From Thamnaconus septentrionalis (Eukaryota; Chordata; Actinopteri; Tetraodontiformes; Monacanthidae), in contig CM020514.1 in assembly GCA_009823395.1 (NCBI GenBank), positions 9,858,966 to 9,922,965 of the forward strand: a DNA stretch of 64,000 nt, read 5' to 3'. A program made the position numbers and the translations under genes. The notes under the pieces are model-generated. The model was not told the DNA's origin. It searched no databases and saw only the letters and a program-made list of their open reading frames with translations. Positions 50,320 to 63,420 of the stretch are shown piece after piece; positions within the stretch are counted from its first letter, which is position 1; every line of letters starts with the position of its first letter.

Positions 50320-53300
50320 CTTGTGCCAGACAAATGGCTGGGGTTTGCACTAGGAGACTGAATCTGCAGACTGACAGACTGAACTGCGAGTCCATAAAAC
50401 ACACAAACTCACAGAGTGCGTCGTGCACAAGTGTGCTGACACACAGTAACAACGAGATGGAAAGGGGAAGTATAATTCAGCAGCGCGGACGTGTCCAGTC
50501 CTCACCTATTCTCTCCGTCTCACCCAGTCCCGCCCCCCTCGCACTCGCACACTTTGGAGTGAACGAGGCCGCTGAGTGACTGTCGGCCCTGAATGAAATC
50601 AGATTCAGCGAGTTGCCGCCACCAATAATCGGCAACAGCTTGAACAGAGGCAGCTTTCAACGTGCTTCCATTAGTGGCCTGGCTGAGTCGCCCGCAAACA
50701 GGACATCAGTGCGGTAAAAGCCCCCCTGTTACCGGCCTGTCAGCCTGTTAAAGACAACCCCCGCCTTATGGGACCAATAAAGCTTGATTTAATTTGAGAT
50801 GAGAGACGCGGCCTCCCAGGAGACCCTGGGTGCTGATAATCATCTCTCTTTCACTTATTAACCATCTCTGCCTCAGGCCAGTGAAAGGCTGCAACTTGAA
50901 ATTATTATTTGAATAATTTGATGCTGGTGGTATAAATAATATGGTTCCTAGCCACTTGATTTTTAATATCTACCAGAAGGAAAAAATCCAATAAAAAGAG
51001 TTTTGCATTTTTTAATAACAAAACAAAATAAATGACCGAAACACAGACAAGCTCAGTATTTAAATCAAGTATTAGCTATTTACATTAAAAGAGGCTTTTG
51101 GTCTCTGCAGAGTGACGATGAAGAAAAATCAAATACAAGGAAAATAATTGGGGTAAAACTGCTGAGCCTCCCGGTGAGGCAGTATCAGCTCCATAATAAT
51201 ATCTGAAAACAGTTAAGTGTGTTTTTGTTGTACAAAAACGATCAGAAATCTATAAATAAATAATAATTAGCTGTGTTTCATTGTGACCACGGTAAAAAGA
51301 TTGTATCTATAAGCAAATAAAGCTGACAGCTAAACCTAGTGTGAGACAGCTTATTTGTCCCAGTCGCTATGGAAACACATGGCAGTAGCGGGACAGAGGA
51401 TGAGGTCAGGTTGGCTCATACACTATAGACCTCCCCGAGGGGGACGGTGGTGATATTAGTCGAGGAGCTGTGAGAGGGACTGATGTTCTCCTCTCGTCTC
51501 GTCTCGCCTGGCAGAGCAGACGCAGAGCAGACAACAACGACAACAACAACAGGAAGTGCTGAACGCAAACTCACGGCGATGCGAAGCAGGGTCCCCTTGA
51601 CGGCCGCCCATCGATCCTGCCGGCGATCGATGACCAGGATGAATCCCACGTCGGTGGAGGACAAGCTGGAGAAACAAGAGGGATATTGCGTCAACTTCCC
51701 TCAAACACAGAAATATCTGAATATCTGAGGGAGGTTGGAATAGAGTCCTTAAAAAAGCAGGATAAAAACAAACATGTTTCAAATTGTTGACGGCAAAGCT
51801 GGAGTAGAAACGACTCCCAGCAGCTAATTCACATCCTCAGACGGTGGCAGGTGCAACTGTGAAAGGGTTCCATCCATACCCTCATCCCCCACTCACATCG
51901 TCCCACAAAGGGAGGCACACACACCTATAGCTGCGGGGCACAGCAGTTCAGTCCACTGTGAGAGCCTCTCATGCACAGGTAGGTCCAGGTACAGAATAGA
52001 AATCCCTCATGTTCCAGCCTCAGTGTCCTCAGACGCTCCCCACACAAAGAGGAGCATCCTGGTGGAGCCCCGGAGTTAAAACCCCGGCACGCTGCTGTTT
52101 GAAGGAGGGGGGTTTGGTTGGCTGGGGGGCGGCACGTGCCAAATGTTTGAGAGCATCCCGGCATCCAGCCCCTCCCCCACCTCAAAATGAATGCAGGCAG
52201 CCCCCATTGGTACGGACCAATCACAGCGAGGCTGCAGGGTGACAGGCGGCTCTGGCAGCCAGTGAGTAGATGGGATGAGACGGCTGGGGGAGGGGTGACG
52301 GTTTCATTCATTTGGAAAATGTGTGTTTATCCACATAGGGTTCAAACACTTTAGCCCATTTTTCTCCTCTATTCCATTTTAGCTAATTATGCGCCACCGC
52401 TAGCGTGGCTCTGATGACACAGACCTCTGACGGAGGAGGAGGAGGAGGTGTATAAGGTCGGCCTGCTTAACCATTTCATGGCGGCTGGGAAGATGAGGAA
52501 ACATCACCTGAGGCTGAGACCAGACGACCAGGAGAGGAGGAGGCGAAGCGAGATGAAGCTCGGGATGATCACACACTGGGGGCAAATTTACCCTGTTTAT
52601 TCACTGAGTCATCTATGACGCGGTACCTCTCAGTGAATCGATGGAACCTTTGAAGATGCCCTTGCTCATATTCATAAAGCGCTTCACCCCTCTTTAGATA
52701 TTCATGGAATTGGTCAGTGGCATATTAAATTTGAGATGGATTAAAGAAGGGGGCATCTGCTTAACATATAACCAGTTTTCATGTGTTGGAAAACGGCAAA
52801 AAGATCAATTTGAAAGGAGGAAAGATGACCTAAAAAAAACCTAAAATAAATCTGCATGTTGATCAAGAATGGTTGTTATATTTTTCTCTTTGATTGCTTG
52901 TAAAAAAAAAAAATTCCGTCTCCTCCTCCGTCCAAACATAATGCGCCATTTTCACTTGAAGTGACCTGGTCACGTGACCCCGTACGTCACGTCCATGACA
53001 TGTAAATAAGAAAAAATGTTTCCATGACACTTTTGCGATGTACCTCGATATTGATACGTCTGGAGAGGTTTTGTTTAGGTGTTTCTATTACCAGTTTTTT
53101 ATTGCAATATTTAGGTTTTGCGCAATTCTGGGGGTAATGGAAACACAGCTAGTGACAACAAGAGTAACATGCACTGATGCTTTTGTGCCTACTTTCTCAT
53201 TATTATTCACAGCAGTAATCAATCGCACTGTTTATTTTTAAATCGCAGCAACCGCTGAAGGTTATCGAAGCTGCAGAACATTTGCCAGTACGGCGCCCCC

Positions 53301-54207
53301 TCAGGTGGCTCCAGCCATCTGCCGCTTCCTGAACGGCTCTTTAAACCACGGACTGACTGCTCTACGTAACTTGTCCCCTATCCATAATTCAGACTCTAAC
53401 TTCTGCAATGACTGCGCTTTCTATTTATACACTCTCCGTGAGAGCCTCCCAGCCTACCCAGGACAGGGTGAACCAACCTGAGGAAGAGCTGGAATCAAAT
53501 TAAATCAAAACCGTGACAAGGTTTCACACTGACCGGCCCGAGGGAATAAAATGACGAGTACAAAGGGACAGGTGCGGTTTTTGTGGATGGATATCACTAG
53601 ATTTCCTCTCCCCACTCGTGTCACATTAGGCACCCATGTATTCAAAGACTATCTGCACGGCATGGATTAAAAAAATAAAAACAGGAAATGAATTGGCTAT
53701 GACAATGATAAAGGAATCACCCTCCCCCACCTCTGCAGCCTTCATCCTAATGCAGAGCTGCTTGTACTGCCACCTACTGGCAGCATCCGAAGGCCAAACA
53801 ATGCGGCGGCATCATAAACGTGCAGTATAATGAGAATGGGACACCCTCTTGGGATCGCGACGTTACCTGGGGACGCTGGTCAGGTAGGTCAGCACGTTGT
53901 GAAACTCCCTGTCTGTGATCTCTCCGAACGTGGGGAACTCTGGGAAGATGATGATGGGGCTGCCGTTGTCTCCTCTACCTCCTGGAGAACAGACAGCAAG
54001 CATCAGCGCGAATTAGGTTAACAAAACGGTTTCAGCGAAATCTCTTATTCTGGCAAGTGTGTAGGCGAGTTCAATGGGGAGCTTTGGAAAACGAAAATTA
54101 GAACAAGGCCAGAAAGCAGCGAGGATGAAGAGCTGCACAACCAATCTGAGTGCAGAAACCTTTGTGATATATTTGTGTACAGGAGCAGGATACCCCCCTT
54201 CCTCTTG

Positions 54208-54272
<65 letters not shown>

Positions 54273-54507
54273 TCCCATGCATGCAGAGAGCCGAGCAGCT
54301 GCTCCGTCAGCACGTCTGTGCCCGGAATATCCGTCCTTTCTGCCTTTTCTGCTCCCGTCGCTATAGCAACAGTAAATGCACCGTCATGATTTCAGTGTCG
54401 GCTCTGATCTTAGTCTGCAAGATGGTTCCCGACTCTGCTTGCAGCCGCCGCAAGGTGTCCTCACACAGGGACAGTCTGCAGTCGACTGAGTGGTTAACAG
54501 AGGGCGG

Positions 54508-54553
<46 letters not shown>

Positions 54554-54599
54554 GACTACAGGGATTAAACACACACACTCTCACACACACACAGACACA

Positions 54600-54644
<45 letters not shown>

Positions 54645-56653
54645 ACAGTGACAGTAGCTGTAGCGTAAACACATTGGCGAGGGAATAAACGACAGCAGGC
54701 ATTTCAGATGGATTCTAATCTTCCTTTGCCGTCGCTGAGCGCCGTCGGCTCCGTTTGCTGGTTTCTTACGACACTTCACAAGAAGTACAACAACGTTTGG
54801 CCAGCAGAGGAAGTGGGTTTGACAGCAGCCGGACTGAAGACTCACCTGAGAGGAAGGCAAACTGCCTCTTGAGGTCAGGAGTGATGTCGGCAGCACAGAG
54901 GGGGCTGCTGTCCAGCTGCATGATCTCATCTGCACCAGAGACACACAAAGGGAACCGTTAGCAACTCTCAAGCTGCTGGACTGGAGCTCAACTCGTTCAG
55001 CTGAGTCATTTTAATAGCCATTAAATATTTGTCCATGATAACGACTGAAGCAGGTCAAACAAAAAAAACAAAAAACAAAACGCACCAGATAAGGTGACCT
55101 CTAGAGGGAACTCCAGTTAGCGGCTCTGAGTCTTTGTTGTTGCTGGAATGTTGTGAAAACATGGAATTGTAGCATGTTTCCCTCTTGGTTCAAGGAGTGA
55201 GAAAAAGTGCAAGTACAACAATCACAATGGTTCTATCACCAACTTCACAACTCTAATGTATTACTATTGCTATTGTCTTATGGTTGCATGCAATATGTTT
55301 TAAATGCATCATTACTGGAATATAGTGCCAATAAAGGCTTCTTTTATTTAATTCCAACAGGTGACTGTGCCTGCCAGCCTGCCAGTATCTCACGCACTGC
55401 ACTGGAAATAAAGAGCCTCCCTTAGACAAACAAGCAGCTCCCTCACTATTCCTTTTTAAAGAGACACTTGTTGACTTAAAAACTGTCCACAGTTCGATTT
55501 GAAAACGACCCGAGCTAAAACAGATCAATGCAGGAGCGCTGGCACGGTGCACTTCCTGCGCTGCGGGACTGTAACGTTATCCTGCAGGAGCTTAAAATGC
55601 ACACAGTCGATTATTTTTACGTGATAAAAGTCTGAGGAGAGGATAGAGTTCACCTCGACACCAGTGAATCCCCGGCGCTACAGGTTTTCATTCTTCAAAC
55701 GTCAAATAAACGAGAAAATCAGTCGGACAACACAAACAGTCAGCTTACAGCGCCGTCATTGCATCACTGATGTGAGCTGCAACTGCAAGGCTCTTCATTA
55801 CCAGGCGGACATGGTCCATCGAGGCGCGAGGTGAAGTTATTTTCAACAGATACGCTTGGGGCATTTCTGTGCACTGGCACAAACAGCTCCCCCTGAGAAG
55901 ATGACTCCACCGACTGACATTGAATCATCCTTCATCAAATAAGTGTTAAAAAAGACCGGCTCAAACTTTTTGGTTTTCTCAGAGCTCCGTCTTGAGGCTT
56001 CTGAATTCCGCACAAGGAAGTGCCCACAAAGGTGTTCAAAGCTAACGTTCTTAAATTATAATCCATAATCGGAAACTATTGTGCACGGGCAAAAAGCACA
56101 AAGAATGAAAATGCACATCTGGGAATGGAATGGAAAAACAGGGAGGCATTGAAAAAAAGAACTTGACATTTAACGCATCATAGGGCGGCAACATTGTGAG
56201 GTGGCACTTCAGCGTTTTAGTTTTCAATATCAGTGATATGATTGCATATTCTGGTGCCAAGCCCGTACACTGCAAAGACAATTTTAAATTCAAATTTGAA
56301 AGCAGATGCTATGAATTGCTGTTGAATCCTGATGAAAAAAAAAACCCCAAAACATTTCAACCTTCACCAAATAGTGAAGTGTGCGTGGCAGCCTACCAGA
56401 CATGGGCCATGCCCACATGCATCACCACCTGGTCCGCTCTCATAGTAGACAGCGTGATGACGGATAATTCCAGCGCTGTCTGCTGCGTGCGACTCGGACT
56501 GCTGGGTGTCTCTGCAGCCGAGTCCCCTTCCCTTTGACTCTTTCCCAGACTGCAGTTTAAACAAACCCAACCCGGCTCGCCGTTACCTTGTGTTTGTCAA
56601 GGAGGCCTATCGGGTGACTTGGCCCGAGGTGATATCCACTGCTTGTTTTCCTG

Positions 56654-56700
<47 letters not shown>

Positions 56701-59700
56701 TGTACACACTAAAACAAACTGTTCAGGGGACTGGAGTCATTCAAGTGTGTCAGCTCGTCAGGGGCATTTTCAGTGTTGTTGCTTCCTCCAAAACTTTGAG
56801 AGCGGCTGAGACATTTTCACTCTGCTGCTGAAAGCTCACGTCATCTGCTGATTCCCACATCTTCCGAAACAAGCGGATAACCAACTGGTTTTATCCTGTA
56901 TTATGTTCAAGAACATTTCAAATTCTCAATTTTCAAATTTTAAACTACGTTTTCTCAGTCTGTTTACAGCCTCCAGGAAAAATGCGCAGAGTAAACCTCC
57001 TGAGAGAGGCAGCGGTGCCCATTGTGACGTCACAAAGGGATTCCAGAATATTTTAGCACACGCTTGATGAATGATGAACATTGTCAATTTTTTGAATATT
57101 TGATATTTTTCAATTGACAATGTTCAAATTAAAAAATTTTCAATTTTCAATTTTCAGTTATTCAATTTGAAATCCACTCCATAAGTGACACTTAATGCGA
57201 CTTCACTGTAAAATGTTTAGCATCAGTCATGATGTCAGGCTAATAAGCGTCCTCTCACGTCCAAAAGTCCTGATGAATGATGACATGCGTTGTGTTTGTA
57301 ACCCGGTAAAGCAGCGTGTCCACGCCGCTGGCAGCCCGAGGGCCCTTGGGCCACTGGCGATAAAAAAAAAAACATTCCCGCCATCTGCAGAGCGCCGCTG
57401 ACACAGGCGCCTCTGTCCGTTCCCACTGTCCGACTGGGCATCAGTCACTCTGCAGCCACGCCTCGCCCCCAGCAACTCCCACACGTATCACATCCTCAGC
57501 GGACCCCCACACCCGCCCAGCACAGCAGCGGTGGGTTTCGGAAGCCCGGCTATAGTGTTACTGAAAAATCCCCGACTAGAAGAATTCAGTTTCTGGTACT
57601 TCTGGGTCAACCTTCCCCTTGTTTTCTCTTTGGGATTTTCACAGTGAACTGCCCCTCTCAGCGTATCATACGAGCGTTAACAGACTCTTGAGCCATTCTA
57701 ATGGGAGAGGATGAGACAGTTTCACATGTAACTGCAGTTGACACAGAACAGAAGAGTGGAACCACTCTTTAGTCACTGTTTGCTGATTCAGCACCAAGTA
57801 TCAGTGATGACACAAGGATCTTACATAAGACAACAGTAAATAAGACAACCAGCCCTGTGGAAAACAGCTAATTTAGCCATTTGTTTACAACCTGAAAAAC
57901 AGGTATTTTTTTTAATCTTGCATTTTTCCCATGTTCGGAAGAGACCATGAGGTGCCTCTTTGTGACATCACAAAGGGCTGATTCCGAGAGCCAAAGATTT
58001 TAACCCACACTTTCAGAAAAATTGGAGAAAGCTAAAGAAGTTACAGCAAGAAAAGTGGACTCTTTTAGCTTTGCGGCAGATTTAATGACATCCCTGAAAC
58101 ACAAATTTCTAAGAGAACACCGATTATGTGAATTTTGCATTTGGCAACCCTGAGCGGAGGAGAAGTAGTGATAAACAATAGACCGGTGAATTCTGCATAC
58201 CATGGGACATGGTATATAAAAAAAGATGACATTTTACTAGAAAAAAAGAATTTTAGTGGGACTATTTTACTAATAAATACCGAAACACTGGAGTAAATCA
58301 ACTAATTAATTGTAAAAACACATCACGCTGTTTAATTATTCCCCACACGCACGCACGCACACACACCACCTGCTAGCTGAGTCGTTAATGTTCTTTGAAA
58401 GGCTTAACGATGTGGGAGGATTAGCGTCCACTCGCGCTCACGTTTGTGGGTGATGAGTCAAACATTACTGGGTCAGATTCACACACACACCTGGACCGCC
58501 TGCCACTACTGACACAGATTAAGCGGGTCAAGAGCAGAGAGCCTGAACCCAGGTTTCACCTGGACCGCAGGAGCAAAACAAATCAGCCTGAAGTTAAACC
58601 AGCTGAGTGCCGGCTTGCAATGAAGAAATTAGTGAACAGCTTTAGTCACCCCCTTTTTATCTCACAGAAAAAAGGAATCCCCCCCCCAAAAAAAAAAGAT
58701 AATTTGGCACTTGAAGTGTTTTACAAATCAGTGTCTTTGAGAATCTATGGGGAAAGGTGCAAAGTTAGACGGGTGTCCAGAAGGGGATAAGGGGCTTACA
58801 GTCGTGGTCACGGAGGAGGAGGAGCATCAGAGACGGAGCACTAATAAGCACTAAGCAGTGACAGGTGAGGCCATATTATTTTGAAGGGTGACAGGGTTCA
58901 GCAGAAGGTTAAAAAGGGGGGAAAACAATGTTGTTTGTTTTGGTGAACAGAAACAAGTACGCCTGAATTGTATACCCATACAAGAGTATTTTCAGTATGT
59001 TTATACAGTACATGACAAATGAACCAGCATTTGGATCAGTTTGAACTACTGTCTGTCTGTCAGGTGTGAGACGAGGCACCAAGACACCAAAACGTCAGCA
59101 GAACCAAAAACTTAGGTAAATCTTTCATTTGTATAAGTACTTCTATACATATAGATACCTAGTTTGATCAAATTACAATAACACTGTGCACTGTTGTACA
59201 ATGTTTCCCCAACCGATGGAGTTACCCTAATGAATGTAGCATCAACAAGTGTTGCGGTTACAAACGTTACCCAAGTGGTAGTTTGCCATACACATAAATG
59301 TCTGGAAGCCAAAGGCCACCACTTTGAGCACCTCTATTTATAGAGGGCAAAGGGACTCTGTATTAATCTCATGCTATCAGATTAAATTTGGTATTAAAAT
59401 ATTTATGCAAGTTTTTTTTTCCTGATGTGTGCATACAATACTTTGGCTGACTCTGTCTATACAAAAGATTGCTGCAAAAACTGTGGCGAGGAACAACTTT
59501 GCGACGGATGGTCCGAAGGCCCGGCGGCACCTTACCACACAGCCAGCGGCAGCGGCGGCAGAACCTGGAGTACCTCTCCGCCTCCTCCAGGGAGATCCGC
59601 ACTGGAGCTCTGCTCTCCTCCAGCGGCCCCAGGCACACGTCCAGCTCAGCGCGGCCCTGCTCGGCCCACCTCTCCTCTGGTTCTCTCTCTCTGCCCAGCC

Positions 59701-62700
59701 TAACACCGCCGCCTCCGTCTGACCTCCATCACCAGTCAACGCTGGATCTCCAGTTCCTGCTATCTCCCACTCTTCCTCCTCCGCTGTAATCAGCTCCGTT
59801 TCTGTTAAAAATCCTCCGTCTAAGTCCACTTCCTCCTCTATCAAACCCGACTCGGCCGCCTCCTCTCCTCCCATGGTGCCGCGCCGCTCTGTTTCCCCTT
59901 CGCCGACGCTGCTCCCATGCAGCCCCGCAGGAGAAAAACCTTTCGGCCAAACAATTTCCCCTTCTGCCTCAGACTCCACCTTTCAGCGCACTTCCCCTTC
60001 TCAGGTGCGGTGCAATGCAGGTGCCCTACAGCCTGCAGGACTTCCCATTGTAACCTCAGGTTACCCCCCCCCCACTCCCTCCCTGTAGACAAAAGCTACA
60101 CTGTAGCCCTTTTCTGCTCCACCCTTTTGCTTAGCCCCATCTGAGGAACAACAGAACAGAAAAGCCTTTAACCTGCTAATGGTCCCACCTTTAAGGGCTG
60201 GAGTGGGGGTTCTTATCTGTGCGGAGCTGGTGGGAAACCGGTAGAAGGTGCACACGGTGTCGAGTTATGTCACGCAAGTCGGAGACTCCGAGACTGTTTG
60301 CCCGCCATTGATTTACCTACGCCAACAGCGGTCTGTCTGCTTCATCTCGGGGCATGTGGGGCCCTAAAGTACAAAGCCTCCATTCTGAGCAGCGCAGCAT
60401 CTGCCCGCACCCACCAGCACGTTTAAACATTCGCACAATCCAAGGCCCTGTTCTCGTTAAAATACTCCCAAAAAATAGCCCATTCACGCACACTGACTGA
60501 GAGACTCAGTTCTAACAGCAGGAGAAAGACTCTGTTTCTCAGCAGAGCATCTCCGCCTCGGCTGCTTACGTCTAATGGTTAAAACTCAGCCAACTGTCCG
60601 CGTTCAGATGCTAAAGAAGTTTGGGTGTCTTAAAATGTTTGACCGAGTGATGCGAATGTGAATCTGTGCGTGTGTGTGTGTTGTGCATGGGAGCGGCTTT
60701 TTAACACGTGTTTGCTCTCCAGCTGAGGGTTATCAGAGCCGTAAACCTTGAGAGGTAAACACCAGCGCTATTAGGTTGCAGAGGTGCACGGTTCAAAGGG
60801 AACCAGAGGGTCAAACAGGGTTGGATTTAGAGTCACTGATTTATTTGGTTTTCGCACAGGACCAATGAGAAACACAAAAGCAGCCGCGCACACCGAATAT
60901 CTTCATCTACCGCAAACAGGTTGCGGACACAAGGAGTCGAGGCTGCTGCACAGCTAATCCACTGCGATATGGGTTGTGAAATTGTATGCAATTATATGTT
61001 TGAGTAAGAAATAAAAGTCTTATGTAATACGACCTGAATACACAAGAGTAAAAATCTCCTTGCTCTAGCAGATCAAGGCTACATTAGCCGCAGCTAAGAC
61101 AAAGCCCCCCCCCCGGTCTCCAAATGGTAGACTGGCAACTGAGTGGATTTTGACACAGTAGAAAAACAGAGAAAAACTTCAAAAGAGAGGAAGTGAGTCC
61201 TCCTCAACTTCCTTCCCTCGAACGAGTGCTAAATCTATTAGCACCTCATGACCTCAGATGATGACCTCAAACATCTTGCACACAAAGGAAACAGACCGGG
61301 GAAAAATACTCCTCACACACAAACACTAACACAACCTGTCCCTGGAGAGATGCTAGGCTACTGTGTCCTCGCCAGGTGATGCACTGCCACAGAACTGGAG
61401 CTTACGCACGCATATTCGGACACAAAGTCAGCATTTTTCCAAAGATAGAAAACAGACGCGCCCATCACAGACCAGAAAATACCGTCCATGCGTCTCCCCA
61501 CTCACGTGTTTTGAGCGGAATCATGGCCATCCCGCTGTCCCATTGAGGAGAGCCCCTCCTGGAGGTCCTCGCAGTGCTCTGTCCCTGCCTGCCGTGCAGG
61601 GAAAGTCCTTTTCTAAGCAGCGGCATGTGACCGGAGGTTTGAGAGAGAGTGAGAGAGAGAAAGACGCAGTTCTCTGGCAAGGATGACACCTTGAAAACTC
61701 AGCAGCTTAAATCAGCGGCTTGCTTCCCGCTCGGGGCAGGATGCTGCATTTCTGCAGTGGAACGCATCAGCTCAGGATTCTGCTGCAGAGGGCTGTCAGC
61801 GCTGCAGCTGCAGAGATGCGACTGTGTGCTGCAAAACCAAAGTGGCTGTTTAAGCTGCACAGTCACGTACTCGCACTGACACAGAACTATTTAACACCCT
61901 AAGATACAACAACAGCCCCAGTGGGGAGCAAAGGGAAGCCCACAGGAAACCTGTGTGCGAGGCTCTGGGCAGTCTGCCCTGCACGTCTGTGTCTCAGTGA
62001 GGACTTCCATTGGATTTCCATTCCTTTGAACAGGCCAACCCCTCAGTCTAAAGCACTGTATACCTTAACAGTGGTTTAGCTGCTTGCCTCAAAATTCTGG
62101 ATTCTGGAAAAATATCCACAGCTTGAAGGAATGTAGAATAGTTGTCACAGTTAAAGCAGCTCGAGGTAACTTGAGCTTGCTACGAGTTTGCTACGACAAT
62201 AACGTCGTAGCAAACGTTCAACACTTTTATTACTTCGTCTTTCATCGAGGTTACTTTTTGGGTTCCATTCCGTCATTTTACAATCTTATGTATTTGTAAT
62301 AGTAGCATGTAAGACTGCCTCTAAATAAACCTGTGACGTTGCCGTAAAGTGGTTCGTCCTGCATGTCGGGTCGCGCTTGAAAGTTACGCAGTGCAGTTAC
62401 AGCCGGCACAACCCCCCCCCTCGCTGCCGAGGCGGCACCATTGATCCTATTAATCGGTTATCTTCTGCTTTACTGAGTTTGGAATCATAATTTTATGGTC
62501 GAAAAGTTACTTAGAGCTGCTTTAAATGTTAAAACATACACTCAAACTTACATTGACTTGCATATTTCTGCTGTGGATAGGCACTCAAACTCTCACCCCA
62601 TCACACGCCTTAACCATGATATAACTAACTTTAACTCTGACATGTCATGTCATCTCTAGAATGAAACCTGAATCCTGAAATTGAAAATGTGAGGACTCGA

Positions 62701-63379
62701 TTGGTTAAAAATGTCCAGACTGCCCACCAAAATCCGATTTTTAGCCCATCCAGATTGAAACCAGATGGCTCTTTTATAGTCTGAACAGTCACAAATCACA
62801 TGAAATCCAATTTTTGCAAAACAGATTGAAACCACTTTTGGGGGGTAGTTTCAGATGCGTCTCAGTGTGAACAGCTCCAAACACACCGATCGGTTTTGAC
62901 CCTCCGTGACGTCACTCTACGCGACGCAAAACCCAATGCGCCAGAGCAGAGAGCGACATTCCAGGTGCGGAGCTGTAGCGTAATGAAGCAGAAGAAGTAG
63001 AAAACAGCAGCGCCTGGACAGAGGAGGAAACTCATTGCCTCATCAGTGTGTGGGGAAATAGCTCCATTCAAGCCAAGCCCCAGGGCATGGATCGCAACAA
63101 GTGCCGCTGTCACAATTATATGACGTCACACACTACACACAATGTTGGATGATGCCTCCACTCCGACATCGTTGCTGCATCAACCTGTCAGATGGGCCAA
63201 TAATGTGGCCCAGTCTGAACAGAGCCAGATCCCATTTGGACACTTGCTAAAAACAGTGTGGACAGTCAGCCCTAGAAATCAGATTTGAGAAGGAATCTGA
63301 TTTAAATCAGATTCGCCTGCAGTCTGAACTTAGGGTCCTCTCAAAGAAAAGAAAACACATGCACACACTAACGCATGTG

Positions 63380-63420
<41 letters not shown>

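Noticed and set aside
50093..50579. Several overlapping frames of His-Thr or Cys-Val repeats
   Set aside because: Translations of a CA microsatellite; the same applies near 12060, 19200, 54210 and 63385.
56364..56570. Minus-strand frame ending at a GT dinucleotide, considered as another MCF2L 5' exon
   Set aside because: The donor context is mediocre, the composition is not protein-like, and no family match was recognised.
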